A stretch of 64,000 nt of DNA from an uncultured Elioraea sp. (GTDB lineage: Bacteria; Pseudomonadota; Alphaproteobacteria; Acetobacterales; Acetobacteraceae). This document shows positions 20,284 to 31,266 of the stretch, piece after piece. The notes under the pieces were generated by a model that was not told the DNA's origin, did not search any database, and was given only the letters and a program-made list of their open reading frames with translations. Position numbers and translations under genes: made by a program. Within the stretch, counting starts at the first letter, position 1; every line of letters starts with the position of its first letter. The stretch lies in the NCBI GenBank assembly GCA_937928775.1, contig CALFVI010000015.1, positions 1 through 64,000 of the forward strand. The letters run 5' to 3'.

Positions 20284-22470
20284 TTAGGCCCGGGCGCGCT
20301 CCACACTGCGGATGTGCGGGCTCGCGCGCAAGGCGGCGATGATGTCGCCCAGGTGGGAAAGGTCGCGTACCTCGAGATCGACCAGCATCTCGAAGAACTC
20401 CGGGCTGCGGCCGACGATCTTGAGGTTGGAGATGTTGCCCTCGCGTTTGGCGATCACCGTGGTGAGGGTGGAGAGCGCGCCTGGCTGGTTGGCGGTGACG
20501 ACGGCAAGTCGGCCGATGTGCTTGGCCTCGGTGAGCGTGTCGGTATCCCAGGAGACGTCGATGAAGCGCTCCGGCGTGGCAGCGAAGCTCTCCAGGGTGG
20601 GGCAGTCGGCGGTGTGGATGGTCACGCCCTTGCCGGTGGTGATGATGCCAACGATGCGATCACCGGGCAGAGGGTGGCAGCAGCCCGCGTAGTGCACGGC
20701 CATGCCCGAGACGAGGCCGCTGATGGGAACGGCGCGGCGCCCCTCCTCCCCGCGCCCGGATGGCTGCGATCGGGCCGAACGCGGTGTCATCGCGGGCAGA
20801 AGCGGCGTGGCGCGCGGACGCGGGCGAAGCTCTGGATAGGCAGCGAACACCACCTCGCGCGGCCCGATCGCGCCCGTGCCCACTGCGGCGTAGAGATCCT
20901 CGAGCGAGGCTTGCTTCAGCGCCTTCAGCACGCCTTCCAGCACCTTCTCCCCACCCTCAACCCCTTCCTGGCGGAACGCCTTCACCAGCATCGCCCGTCC
21001 CTGTTCGATGCTGCGCGCCTTCGCTTGGGCGTGGATGAAGCGGCGGATGCGCGCCCGTGCCTTGCCGGTGACGACGAAGCGCTCCCATTCCGGGTTTGGC
21101 GTGTGGCCGCGCGCGGTGATGATTTCGACCTGATCGCCGTTGGCGAGTTCGGTGCGCAGAGGCATGATCCGGCCGTTGATCTTTGCCCCGACACAGGTGT
21201 CGCCCACCTCGGAGTGCACGGCGTAGGCGAAATCCACCGGGGTGGCGCCGCGTGGCAGCGTGATCAGGTCGCCCTTCGGGGTGAAGCAGAACACCTGGTC
21301 CCGGAACATTTCGAGCTTGGTGTGTTCCAGGAACTCCTCCGGCCCCGAAGCTTGCTCGAGGATCTCGAGCAGAGAGCGAAGCCAGCGATACTGGTGCGGA
21401 TCAGGGGCGGGGATCGAGCCCTCGTCCTTGTAGTGCCAGTGCGCCGCAACGCCGTATTCAGCGATTTCGTGCATCTCCCGAGTGCGGATCTGCACCTCGA
21501 TCTTCTGCCCCTCCGGCAGCATCACCCCGGTGTGCAGGGAGCGATACCCGTTCGGTTTCGGAGTCGAGATGTAGTCCTTGAACCGGCCCGGCACGACGCG
21601 ATAGGCGGAGTGGACGACGCCCAAGGCGCGGTAGCACTCGTCAATGCCGCCGACAATGACGCGAAAGGCCATGATGTCGGAGAGCTGCTCGAAGGCGACG
21701 TTGCGCCGGTGCATCTTCAACCAGATCGAGTAGGGGCTCTTCTCCCGCCCTGTCACCTCGGCGGCGATGCCGGCCTCCGTCATCAGCCTGCGCAGCTCCT
21801 CGGTCACGCGCTCGATCAGGTCAGCCCCTTCGCCGCGCAGGAAGGCGATGCGGTTCATGATCGAGGCGTAGGCGTCGGGCTGCAGCTCACGGAAGGCAAG
21901 CGTCTCAAGCTCGGTCTTGATCTGGTCCATGCCGATGCGCTCGGCCAAAGGCGCGTAGATCTCGAGCGTTTCGGCCGCAATCCGGCGGCGCCGGGTCTCG
22001 TCGCGCACGAAGCGCAGCGTGCGCATGTTGTGCAGCCGATCAGCGAGCTTGACGAGCAGGACCCGGATGTCCTCGCTCATCGCCAACACGAGCTTGCGGA
22101 AGTTCTCGGCCTGCTTCGAGCGCTCTGAGGTGAGTTCGAGCCGGTTGAGCTTGGTGACACCATCGACGAGGCGGGCGACATCGCGGCCGAAGCCCCTCTC
22201 GACATCGGCGAGCGTGGTGCCGGTATCCTCGACGACGTCGTGCAGCAGGGCAGTGACGATGGAATTCGTATCGACCCGGAAGTGGGTAAGGATCGTCGCG
22301 ACCTCGATCGGGTGAGTGATGTAGGGGTCGCCGTTGTCGCGGGTCTGGCCGGCGTGGGCGGCAGAGGCGAACTCAAGCGCGCGATGGATCAGCGACAGAT
22401 CAGCGCGCGGGTCGTAGGCGCGGACACGCTCGATCAAGCCAGCCGCAAAACCGGTCGCGCCGTCCGGCAT
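20284..22470 (-). CDS. RelA/SpoT family (p)ppGpp synthetase/hydrolase
   Basis: HD domain (THPIEVATILTHFRVDTNSIVTALLHDVVEDT), synthetase, TGS and ACT domains recognisable. Confidence 0.96.
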   Translation of the reverse strand: MPDGATGFAAGLIERVRAYDPRADLSLIHRALEFASAAHAGQTRDNGDPYITHPIEVATILTHFRVDTNSIVTALLHDVVEDTGTTLADVERGFGRDVARLVDGVTKLNRLELTSERSKQAENFRKLVLAMSEDIRVLLVKLADRLHNMRTLRFVRDETRRRRIAAETLEIYAPLAERIGMDQIKTELETLAFRELQPDAYASIMNRIAFLRGEGADLIERVTEELRRLMTEAGIAAEVTGREKSPYSIWLKMHRRNVAFEQLSDIMAFRVIVGGIDECYRALGVVHSAYRVVPGRFKDYISTPKPNGYRSLHTGVMLPEGQKIEVQIRTREMHEIAEYGVAAHWHYKDEGSIPAPDPHQYRWLRSLLEILEQASGPEEFLEHTKLEMFRDQVFCFTPKGDLITLPRGATPVDFAYAVHSEVGDTCVGAKINGRIMPLRTELANGDQVEIITARGHTPNPEWERFVVTGKARARIRRFIHAQAKARSIEQGRAMLVKAFRQEGVEGGEKVLEGVLKALKQASLEDLYAAVGTGAIGPREVVFAAYPELRPRPRATPLLPAMTPRSARSQPSGRGEEGRRAVPISGLVSGMAVHYAGCCHPLPGDRIVGIITTGKGVTIHTADCPTLESFAATPERFIDVSWDTDTLTEAKHIGRLAVVTANQPGALSTLTTVIAKREGNISNLKIVGRSPEFFEMLVDLEVRDLSHLGDIIAALRASPHIRSVERARA

Positions 22471-22536
22471 CGACCGTTCACTCCTGGCGGGCGGGGTCGC
22501 CCTCGCCGTGGCATCGCCCGCCTCTCATCGGGTCGC

Positions 22537-22920
22537 TTAGCCGCCCAGTTCGCGGGCGATCGCGGCCTCGATATCCTCCTCGGATGCGCCCTGCTCCTCC
22601 GCCGCCTGCTCCTCGGGCGAAATATCTAGGCCAGCAAAGATGTTGCTCTCTGTCGGCAGGAGGTCCTGCACCTCCTCGGACACGGGCTCGGGTTCCGGCA
22701 GACGCTGCAAGCTCTTGATCAGGTCGTTGCGCAGCGACTCGAGGTCGATCGTGCCTTCGGCAATCTCACGCAGCGCGACCACGGGGTTCTTGTCGTTGTC
22801 GCGATCGACCGTCGGCGCCTCGCCGCGGTGCAAATTGCGCGCCCTTTGCGCGGCGAGCATCACGAGCTCGAACCGGTTCGGCACCTTGAGGATGCAGTCT
22901 TCAACCGTTACGCGCGCCAT
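22537..22920 (-). CDS. rpoZ: DNA-directed RNA polymerase omega subunit
   Basis: [56 protein letters not shown]. Confidence 0.97.
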   Translation of the reverse strand: MARVTVEDCILKVPNRFELVMLAAQRARNLHRGEAPTVDRDNDKNPVVALREIAEGTIDLESLRNDLIKSLQRLPEPEPVSEEVQDLLPTESNIFAGLDISPEEQAAEEQGASEEDIEAAIARELGG

Positions 22921-23161
22921 GCGCCACCCTCTTGTCGCATTGCATGAACCCTACCGATTAGACGGCCCAACGCTGTTAGGCAAGTGGTCCGCGATTGCGT
23001 GACCGATCTGTGGTCGAGTGGATGGCGTCTTTTGCGCACAACCCGGACCCGCTGTCATTTCATTGTCAAAGGGTTTGCGTCGGGATCGGACGGGTTTAGG
23101 CTTTGCCTCCTCGCAACCTGGACTCGGTCCGATAGTTCTCAATCAAAGGGAGCATCAGAGG

Positions 23162-23869
23162 ATGTTCGAAAAATCAGAACGCCTTGCAGTCTTCATCGAC
23201 GGGGCAAACCTTTACGCAGCGTCTCGCTCCCTTGGTTTCGATGTTGACTATAAGTCGCTTCTCGCATTTTTTCGTCTTCGCTCCTATGTCGTCCGGATGT
23301 TCTATTATACCGCTGTGCTCGAGACTGAAGACTATACACCGCTCAAGCCTTTGGTGGACTGGCTCGGCTACAACGGTTACACGGTCGTCACCAAGCCCGC
23401 AAAAGAGTTCACCGACGCGACCGGCCGGCGGCGTGTCAAGGGCAACATGGACATCGAACTCGCCATCGACATGCTGGAGATGGCACCGCACGTAAACCAT
23501 ATCGTGTTGTTCTCCGGCGATGGCGACTTCCGACGCCTGATCGAGGCAGTCCAGCGCAAGGGCGTGCGCGTCTCCGTCGTCAGCACGATCAAGACGCAAC
23601 CCGTACTCATCGCAGACGAACTGCGCCGGCAGGCCGATCAGTTCATCGAGCTTGCCGACATCATGGGCGAGTTCACCCGACGCACTGTGCCTCCGCGGGA
23701 ACCCGGCGGATCGCGCGAGACCCCGCCTTCCCGTGACACGGAACGGCCAGCCACCCCGGCGCGGCCCTTCGTCGTCGAGACGGTGGGCGCACAGCGCCAA
23801 GCGGGCTCGGACGTCACCAGCGTCGAGGCAGCCGCGAAGCCGCCCGGGGAGAATGGCAGCAGCCGGTGA
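23162..23869 (+). CDS. NYN domain (LabA/DUF88) protein
   Basis: MFEKSERLAVFIDGANLYAASRSLGFDVDYKSLL; INHIVLFSGDGDF-type motif (VNHIVLFSGDGDFRRLIEAVQRKGVRV). Confidence 0.92.
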   Translation: MFEKSERLAVFIDGANLYAASRSLGFDVDYKSLLAFFRLRSYVVRMFYYTAVLETEDYTPLKPLVDWLGYNGYTVVTKPAKEFTDATGRRRVKGNMDIELAIDMLEMAPHVNHIVLFSGDGDFRRLIEAVQRKGVRVSVVSTIKTQPVLIADELRRQADQFIELADIMGEFTRRTVPPREPGGSRETPPSRDTERPATPARPFVVETVGAQRQAGSDVTSVEAAAKPPGENGSSR

Positions 23870-24507
23870 GCCTGCCTCACGCCCCGGCGCGCGACTGCTC
23901 TCTCTGCCCTCGCCTGGTCAGCTTCCGGGGAGAAAACCGCGCGCGCGAACCCGGCTGGCACAACGCGCCGGTCCCGTCGTTCGGGCCGCTCGAGGCCCCC
24001 CTACTCGTGGTCGGCCTTGCCCCAGGGCTACGCGGGGCGAATCGCACCGGGCGGCCGTTCACCGGCGATTACGCGGGAGACCTCCTCTATCGCACGCTGC
24101 TGCGCTTCGGCTTGGCTCGCGGACGCTACGCTGCGCGGCCTGACGACGGGCTTGAACTGACGAAAGCGCGGATCTGCAACGCGGTGCGCTGCGTCCCGCC
24201 CGAGAACAAGCCAAACCCCGCCGAAATCGCCGCCTGCAATCGGTTCCTGGCCGCAGAACTCGCCGCCATGCCACAGCTGCGCGTGGTGCTCGCCCTGGGT
24301 GCGATCGCGCACCAAGCCGTGCTGCGCGCCAAAGGGCTGCGCGTCTCCGCCCTTCCCTTCCGCCACGGTGCGGTGCACGATCTCGGCGGGATCGTGCTTG
24401 CCGACAGCTATCATTGCAGCCGCTACAACACCAACACGGGCCGGCTGACCGAAGCCATGTTCGCCGAGGTGATCGAACGCCTCCTGCCGCTCCTTGCCCG
24501 AGCCTGA
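23866..24507 (+). CDS. Uracil-DNA glycosylase, family 5-like (UdgB)
   Basis: CSLCPRLVSFRGENR...LLVVGLAPGLRGANRTGRPFTGDYAGDLLYRTLLRFG; NAVRCVPPENKPNPAEIAACNRFL. Confidence 0.9.
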   Translation: MSLPHAPARDCSLCPRLVSFRGENRAREPGWHNAPVPSFGPLEAPLLVVGLAPGLRGANRTGRPFTGDYAGDLLYRTLLRFGLARGRYAARPDDGLELTKARICNAVRCVPPENKPNPAEIAACNRFLAAELAAMPQLRVVLALGAIAHQAVLRAKGLRVSALPFRHGAVHDLGGIVLADSYHCSRYNTNTGRLTEAMFAEVIERLLPLLARA

Positions 24508-25702
24508 CCCGCGATTTCGCCCGGTGACCCCGCCGATCTGGCTGCTCGCGGCGCTCGTTTCGCTGGGGCCGCTCTCCACCGACCTCTACCTGCCTGCCCT
24601 GCCGGCGATCGCCGCCGCCTTCGCCACCGACGCCGCCGGCGTGCAGTGGACGCTCTCGGGCTATCTGCTCGGCTTTGCCCCCGCCCAACTGCTCTATGGC
24701 CCGTTCGCGGACCGTTTCGGCCGACGCCCCGCGGTGGCGGTGGGCCTCGCCATCTATCTCCTTGCCACCGCAGCCTGCGCCCTTGCTCCCACACTCGCAG
24801 CCCTGACCGCGGCGCGCGTGGTGCAGGCGGTCGGCTCCTGCGGCGGCCCTGTGGTCGCGCGCGCTGTGGTGCGCGACACCACCGACCCGCCGCGCGCGGC
24901 CGCAGTCTATGCCACCATCGCCGGGCTGATGGCGCTTGCTCCGGCAATCGGGCCTGTGGTCGGTGGGCTCGTGGTCGATGTTGCAGGCTGGCGCGCCGCC
25001 TTCTGGCTGCTCGCTCTGGCCGCTCTCGCGGTCGGCCTCGCTGCCGCCGTCCTGCTGCCCGAGACCATCCCCGCGCTCGATCGGACCGCGCTCGACCCGG
25101 CGCGCCTGCTCTCGGTTTATGGGCAGCTGCTCCGCCATCGCGGCTTTCTCGCCTACGCCCTGGTGTCCGCCTTCACCTACACGGGATTGTTCTGCTTCAT
25201 TTCAGGCTCTTCCCATGTGGCGCAGACGGGGCTCGGCCTCGGGCCGCGCGGCTACGGCTTTCTCTTTGCCGCCGCAGTCTGCGGCTACATTGTGGGCAGC
25301 GCGATCGCGCGACGGCTTTCACCGCGGCTCGGGGTCGATCGCACGCTTCGGATTGGCGTCGGCTTTTGTGTGGTGTTTGGCTGGTCGGGGCCTCTTGCGC
25401 TCGCGCTGTTTGGCTCCACCATCGCCACGGTCACCGCGCCGATGGTGCTCTACATGGCCGCTTTCGCGCTGGCACAGGCCAACGCCCAATCGGGCGCCGT
25501 CGCCCCCTTCCCGGACATGGCCGGCCGCGCCTCCGCGCTGGTCGGCTTCCTGCAATGGGGCATCGCTGCGTTCGGCGGCCTTGCCGTGGCCCTTGTGCTG
25601 GATTCGCAGGGCTGGGCCATGGCAGTTGGGATCGCGGTCTCGGCGAGCCTCGCAGCGCTGGCGTGGTTCTGGCTTGCCCCTCGTTCAGGCGGAAGGGGCT
25701 GA
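24494..25702 (+). CDS. MFS transporter, Bcr/CflA family
   Basis: LVSLGPLSTDLYLPALPAIAAAFATDAAGVQWTLSGYLLGFAPAQLLYGPFADRFGRRPAV. Confidence 0.92.
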   Translation: MPEPDPRFRPVTPPIWLLAALVSLGPLSTDLYLPALPAIAAAFATDAAGVQWTLSGYLLGFAPAQLLYGPFADRFGRRPAVAVGLAIYLLATAACALAPTLAALTAARVVQAVGSCGGPVVARAVVRDTTDPPRAAAVYATIAGLMALAPAIGPVVGGLVVDVAGWRAAFWLLALAALAVGLAAAVLLPETIPALDRTALDPARLLSVYGQLLRHRGFLAYALVSAFTYTGLFCFISGSSHVAQTGLGLGPRGYGFLFAAAVCGYIVGSAIARRLSPRLGVDRTLRIGVGFCVVFGWSGPLALALFGSTIATVTAPMVLYMAAFALAQANAQSGAVAPFPDMAGRASALVGFLQWGIAAFGGLAVALVLDSQGWAMAVGIAVSASLAALAWFWLAPRSGGRG

Positions 25703-26311
25703 GCGGTCGAGGGCAGCCTCGATGGCGCGGACCACCTCCGGCGAGTCAGGCCGCGTGCTCGCCCCCCAGGACCCGACGACCCGACCCTCGCGATCGATCA
25801 GATACGTGTGGAAGTTCCAGCGCGGAGGCGAGGACGAGGCCGCCGCCCAGCGATAGAATGGATGAGCGTCACGGCCCGTCACCTTGCTGATTGCGGCCAG
25901 CGGGAAATCGACCCCAAAGCTGACCTCGCAGAACTGCTTCACCGCCGCGTTGCTGTCCTTCTCCTGGCGGAAATCGTTCGATGGCACGCCGATCACCACG
26001 AGCCCCCGGTCGCGGTAGCGCGCATGGAGCGCCTGCAGCCCGGCATACTGATTGGTGAAGCCGCAGAACGAGGCGGTGTTGACCACCAGCAGCACCTTGC
26101 CGCGCCACTGCGCGAGCGGCATTGGCTCGCCATCGATCGATGTGAAGGTGAAGTCCCAGGCGCGATGGTCGCGGGCGAGCGCGGGGTTGGGGCGGAACGG
26201 AGAGAGGGCGACGCCAAGCGCGCCCATCACACCGAACACGCGGCGGACGGGGTCGATCATTTCTTGGCCCTCCTTCAGGCCGGTTAGGCGACGGGTTGGG
26301 CGGTCAGCCAT
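25685..26311 (-). CDS. Glutathione peroxidase family protein
   Basis: WRGKVLLVVNTASFCGFTNQYAGLQALHARYRDRGLVVIGVPSNDF; start approximate. Confidence 0.9.
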   Translation of the reverse strand: MADRPTRRLTGLKEGQEMIDPVRRVFGVMGALGVALSPFRPNPALARDHRAWDFTFTSIDGEPMPLAQWRGKVLLVVNTASFCGFTNQYAGLQALHARYRDRGLVVIGVPSNDFRQEKDSNAAVKQFCEVSFGVDFPLAAISKVTGRDAHPFYRWAAASSSPPRWNFHTYLIDREGRVVGSWGASTRPDSPEVVRAIEAALDRSAPSA

Positions 26312-26978
26312 AGCGTTCTTCAAGCCAAGGGTCGCCGTGGTTGTGGTAGCCGCGCACTTCCCAGAAGCCGGGCCGATCTTCGGCGGAAAACGTGATCCGG
26401 CGCACCCATTTCGCACTCTTCCAGAAGTAGAGTTTGGGGATGACGATGCGAAGGGGTCCGCCGTGGCGGCGATCGAGAGGCTCGCCATTCCAGGAATGGG
26501 CCAGCATCACGTCGTCGTCCTCGAACGCCTCGCGCGGCACATTGGTGGTGTAGCCGTCTGACGACTGGAACAGCACGAACCGCGCCTCCGCACGGGGGCG
26601 AGCCAGTGCGATCAGGTCTTTCGCCCGCACGCCGCTCCAGCGATTGTCGAAGCGGCTCCAGGCGGTGACGCAGTGGATATCGGAGACATGCTCCGACTGC
26701 GGCAGGGCCATCACCCCCGCCCAATCCAAAACCACGGGATTATCTACCAGCCCATCGACAATGAGGCGAAATTGCTCGCGCGAAATGGCGGGCTGCACGC
26801 CGAGATCGAGCACCGGCCAGTCCCGCACCAGGCGCTGGCCAGGGGGCAGGCGGTCGACTTCCCTCACCCCGGTGCCGCCGGTGATGAGGCGTTTTTCCTT
26901 CGCCCAGGCCTGCTTACGGGCAATGAGCTTGCTCCGAATGAAACCGGGCAGCCCAGCCCCCGACACGTGCTCCGCCAT
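26304..26978 (-). CDS. Molybdopterin-dependent sulfite oxidase-like oxidoreductase
   Basis: LIVDGLVDNPVVLDWAGVMALPQSEHVSDIHCVTAWSRFDNRWSGV; PKLYFWKSAKWVRRITF. Confidence 0.9.
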   Translation of the reverse strand: MAEHVSGAGLPGFIRSKLIARKQAWAKEKRLITGGTGVREVDRLPPGQRLVRDWPVLDLGVQPAISREQFRLIVDGLVDNPVVLDWAGVMALPQSEHVSDIHCVTAWSRFDNRWSGVRAKDLIALARPRAEARFVLFQSSDGYTTNVPREAFEDDDVMLAHSWNGEPLDRRHGGPLRIVIPKLYFWKSAKWVRRITFSAEDRPGFWEVRGYHNHGDPWLEERYG

Positions 26979-27104
26979 AACTTGTACATGGCCTTAAACC
27001 GCGGCCGGGCAAGGGGTCTCTCACGAGGCTGGCTGCATCCAAACAGGATCCGCGTCGACGCCCCCCGCTTGCTGCGCGACGGTCGCACCGCTAGCGATGC
27101 TGGT

Positions 27105-27189
27105 GGCGACTTGGGGCGCCGGGCCCTCTCCCGGCTGAGATGCACCCATTGAACCTGATCGGGGTCATGCCCGCGGAGGGAACGTCGCC
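27105..27189 (+). promoter_or_regulatory. TPP (THI-box) riboswitch
   Basis: GGCGACTTGGGGCGCCGGGCCCTCTCCCGGCTGAGATGCACCC...TGAACCTGATCGGGGTCATGCCCGCGGAGGGAACGTCGCC; P1 pair GGCGAC/GTCGCC. Confidence 0.93.
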
Positions 27190-27251
27190 GCGGCGAGGCC
27201 GCATTTGGCCTGTCGGCCCCTCTGTGCGTCAGCCCCACGGAGGAGGCCGTC

Positions 27252-28127
27252 ATGCAGGTCAACGTCGCACTCGAGTGGTTCCTCAACCCAGACCATCTGC
27301 CTTTCCTGGTCGCCGACGAAGACGGGCTGTTCGCCCGCGCCGGCCTCTCGGTGACACTTGTCCCGCCGCATGGGCACTATGACGGGCTCGCCGAGGTCGA
27401 AGCGGGACGTATCGCCTTCGCCTGCAACGAACCGCTGCACATGCTGGACGCGCCGCGTCCCGGCCTGCGTGCCCTGGGCTGTTTCTTCGAGACCGAAGGT
27501 GGGATAATGCTCACGCCCGAGGGCGAACGCCGTCTCCTCGCTGGCGAGCCGATCCACCTCGCCTCGCCCGTCTCAGCGGAACCGACGAACGCCATCGCCC
27601 GCGAAATTCTCCGCCGCCATGTCGAGGCGAAGGGCGGCCGGTTTCGCGCCACGGAGGTGAATATCGCGGAGGCGGGATTTCAGCACCTCGAGAACCTGAG
27701 GCGGGGGTTTGACGGAGCGTGGCTCTGCTTTCACAATTTCGAGGTGGTGGGGGCGATCGCCGAAGGCGTGCCGCATATCTTCGTCTCCACTGCTGCGGTG
27801 GGCCTGCCGAACTTCTCCGCCCTCGAACTCTTCACCTCACATGCCTTCGCCGCCCGTGAACCCGGCGCCGTCTTTGCCATGCAGGAGGCGCTTACTGAGG
27901 CGATCGCGCTGATCCGCCACGACCCGGAGCGCGCAGGCGCCATCTGGCAAAAGCGCTCCGGCGAAAAAGAGAGCCCGTTGCTCCGCGCGATTGTGGCCGA
28001 CACCGTGCCCCGCTTCATCGCCCCTGTCCGGCCCGACCCTCAGCGCTGGCTGACCTTGTTCGAAACCTTCTCCGACATGGGATTTGCTGCCATCTCGGCT
28101 CAAGACTACTACAACCTGTATGCTTGA
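27252..28127 (+). CDS. ThiY/NMT1-like substrate-binding protein (HMP/thiamine precursor)
   Basis: MQVNVALEWFLNPDHLPFLVADEDGLFARAGLSVTLVPP; directly downstream of TPP riboswitch. Confidence 0.9.
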   Translation: MQVNVALEWFLNPDHLPFLVADEDGLFARAGLSVTLVPPHGHYDGLAEVEAGRIAFACNEPLHMLDAPRPGLRALGCFFETEGGIMLTPEGERRLLAGEPIHLASPVSAEPTNAIAREILRRHVEAKGGRFRATEVNIAEAGFQHLENLRRGFDGAWLCFHNFEVVGAIAEGVPHIFVSTAAVGLPNFSALELFTSHAFAAREPGAVFAMQEALTEAIALIRHDPERAGAIWQKRSGEKESPLLRAIVADTVPRFIAPVRPDPQRWLTLFETFSDMGFAAISAQDYYNLYA

Positions 28128-28268
28128 TCTGTATGCTTGATTCGGAGTGCCCGTCGGTCGTCGTCTCGCTGACGAGGGAGTTCTGTACGGCTTGCGAGCG
28201 TCATCGAAGCTTCATGCGTTCCTCCCGCTTAGCCAGATATACGGGCTCCGATTTTCGGGAGGCCTGAG

Positions 28269-29462
<1,194 letters not shown>

Positions 29463-29465
29463 GGG

Positions 29466-30389
29466 ATGGCCTTCGCCGCTGTCTTTCTCCCGCGCGCAGC
29501 TCGGTCCGCCTCCCCCGACCGACGCCTCGCTCTCGCCGGTGCCGCCTTCGCCGCGCCTGCGGCCCTGCTGTTGCTTACCATCCTGCTTGCTCCCCTCGTC
29601 GTCCTTCTCCTTCTGTCTCTGACGGACTATCGCCTCGGCGCGGTGGCAGTGCGCTGGGTCGGGCTTGCCAACTACGCCGAGATGTTCAGCGATCCTGTAT
29701 TCCGCCGCGCCATCCGCAACACCTTCCTCTATGTCGCCTTCGTTCTCCCCGCCGGCGTGTTCGGAGCGCTTGCGGTCGCTGCTCTCGTGCATGCGCGCAC
29801 GCGCACACGCTCGGTCTACGAGGTCATCTACTTCCTGCCCGTTACCTCCACCTTGGTCGCGATGGCGACCGTCTGGCAGTTCCTGCTCCACCCGACGCTC
29901 GGTCCGGTGACACCTCTTCTCGCCAGTCTCGGCTTCGGCCGGCTCGATTTGCTGAATGATCCGGATCTCGCTCTCGTCACCCTCGCGGTGATCGGCGTGT
30001 GGCAGATGCTCGGCTTCAACATGGTGCTCTTTCTCGCCGGTCTTTCTGCCATCCCGCGCGACCTCTACGAGGCGGCCGCCCTCGATGGCGCGGCGGGCGC
30101 GATCGATCGGTTCCTGCGCGTCACCTGGCCCATGCTCGGGCCCACCACGATGTTCGTCACCATCACGACCACCATCTCGGCCTTCAAGGTGTTCGACACC
30201 GTGGTCGTGTTAACGCGCGGCGGACCGCTCGGAGCCACCGACACGCTGCTTTACGTGCTCTACCTCGAGGGCTTCCACTATTTCCGCACCGGCTACGCGG
30301 CGGCGATGACGGTGATCGTCCTTGCTTTCCTCTGCGCGCTGTCGCTCCTGCAGGCGCGGCTCATCGAACGTCGGGTGCACTACGCATGA
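29466..30389 (+). CDS. Sugar ABC transporter permease (UgpA/MalF type)
   Basis: EAAALDGAAGAIDRFLRVTWPMLGPTTMFV EAA loop; operon. Confidence 0.95.
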   Translation: MAFAAVFLPRAARSASPDRRLALAGAAFAAPAALLLLTILLAPLVVLLLLSLTDYRLGAVAVRWVGLANYAEMFSDPVFRRAIRNTFLYVAFVLPAGVFGALAVAALVHARTRTRSVYEVIYFLPVTSTLVAMATVWQFLLHPTLGPVTPLLASLGFGRLDLLNDPDLALVTLAVIGVWQMLGFNMVLFLAGLSAIPRDLYEAAALDGAAGAIDRFLRVTWPMLGPTTMFVTITTTISAFKVFDTVVVLTRGGPLGATDTLLYVLYLEGFHYFRTGYAAAMTVIVLAFLCALSLLQARLIERRVHYA

Positions 30390-31216
30390 GGTGGCGTGCC
30401 CTCCTTGCATGGGCCTTGTCGCACCTCATGCTCGCCACGGGGGCGGTGTTGATGCTCGCTCCTTTCGTGTGGATGCTGCTCACCTCCATCCGCCCTGCGG
30501 AGGAGGTATTTGGGGCGGTGTTCAACCCGATCCCGTCGCGCTTCGCAGGGGTTGAGAACTACGCGCAGGCGTTGTTCGCGAGCAACGTTCCGCGCGCGAT
30601 GGTGAATGGGGCGGTGGTTTGCCTCGGCATCCTCGCGGTGCAGCTCGCCACTGCCCTGCCCGCGGCCTACGCGCTGGCTCGGCTTCCTTTCCCAGGCCGG
30701 GGCATGCTGTTCGGCCTCGTTCTCTTCGGCCTGACCATCCCAATTCAGGTGCCTGCACTGCCGCTCTACCTCGCTCTCGCCGAAACCGGGCTGCTCGACA
30801 CCTTCTTCGCCCTGATGTTTCCCTTCTTCCTCACCGTGTTCGGGCTGTTTCTGTTTCGGCAGTTCTTCCGCACCTACCCGGAGGAGATCCTGCAGGCGGC
30901 CCGGCTGGATGGGATGGGCGAGTTCGAGATCGTCTGGCGGCTCGCCGTTCCCGCCGCTCTGCCCGCGATTGGTGCTTTCTCCGTCTTCTCCGTGGTCGCG
31001 CACTGGAACGATCTCTATTGGCCTCTCATCGTCGTCACCTCGACCGAGCGCGCCACCCCTCCCTTGGGCATCCTTGCGTTCCGCGACGCCGAGACGGGCG
31101 GCAACTATGGCGCGCTGATGGCGGGGGCGACTCTGATCACAGCGCCCTTAGTTGTGGCTTTCCTGGTCGCCCGGCGCGGGTTCGTGCGCGGCTTGACCAT
31201 GACGGGCCTGAAATGA
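30386..31216 (+). CDS. Sugar ABC transporter permease (UgpE/MalG type)
   Basis: LQAARLDGMGEFEIVWRLAVPAALPAIGAF EAA loop; operon. Confidence 0.95.
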   Translation: MRWRALLAWALSHLMLATGAVLMLAPFVWMLLTSIRPAEEVFGAVFNPIPSRFAGVENYAQALFASNVPRAMVNGAVVCLGILAVQLATALPAAYALARLPFPGRGMLFGLVLFGLTIPIQVPALPLYLALAETGLLDTFFALMFPFFLTVFGLFLFRQFFRTYPEEILQAARLDGMGEFEIVWRLAVPAALPAIGAFSVFSVVAHWNDLYWPLIVVTSTERATPPLGILAFRDAETGGNYGALMAGATLITAPLVVAFLVARRGFVRGLTMTGLK

Positions 31217-31266
31217 TCCTGGGCGGCATCGTGCCGCACCGGCATCCCCAGAGAGGAGAAACGAGC

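Noticed and set aside
20314-22128. 604-aa plus-strand ORF
   Set aside because: Antisense shadow of the RelA/SpoT gene.
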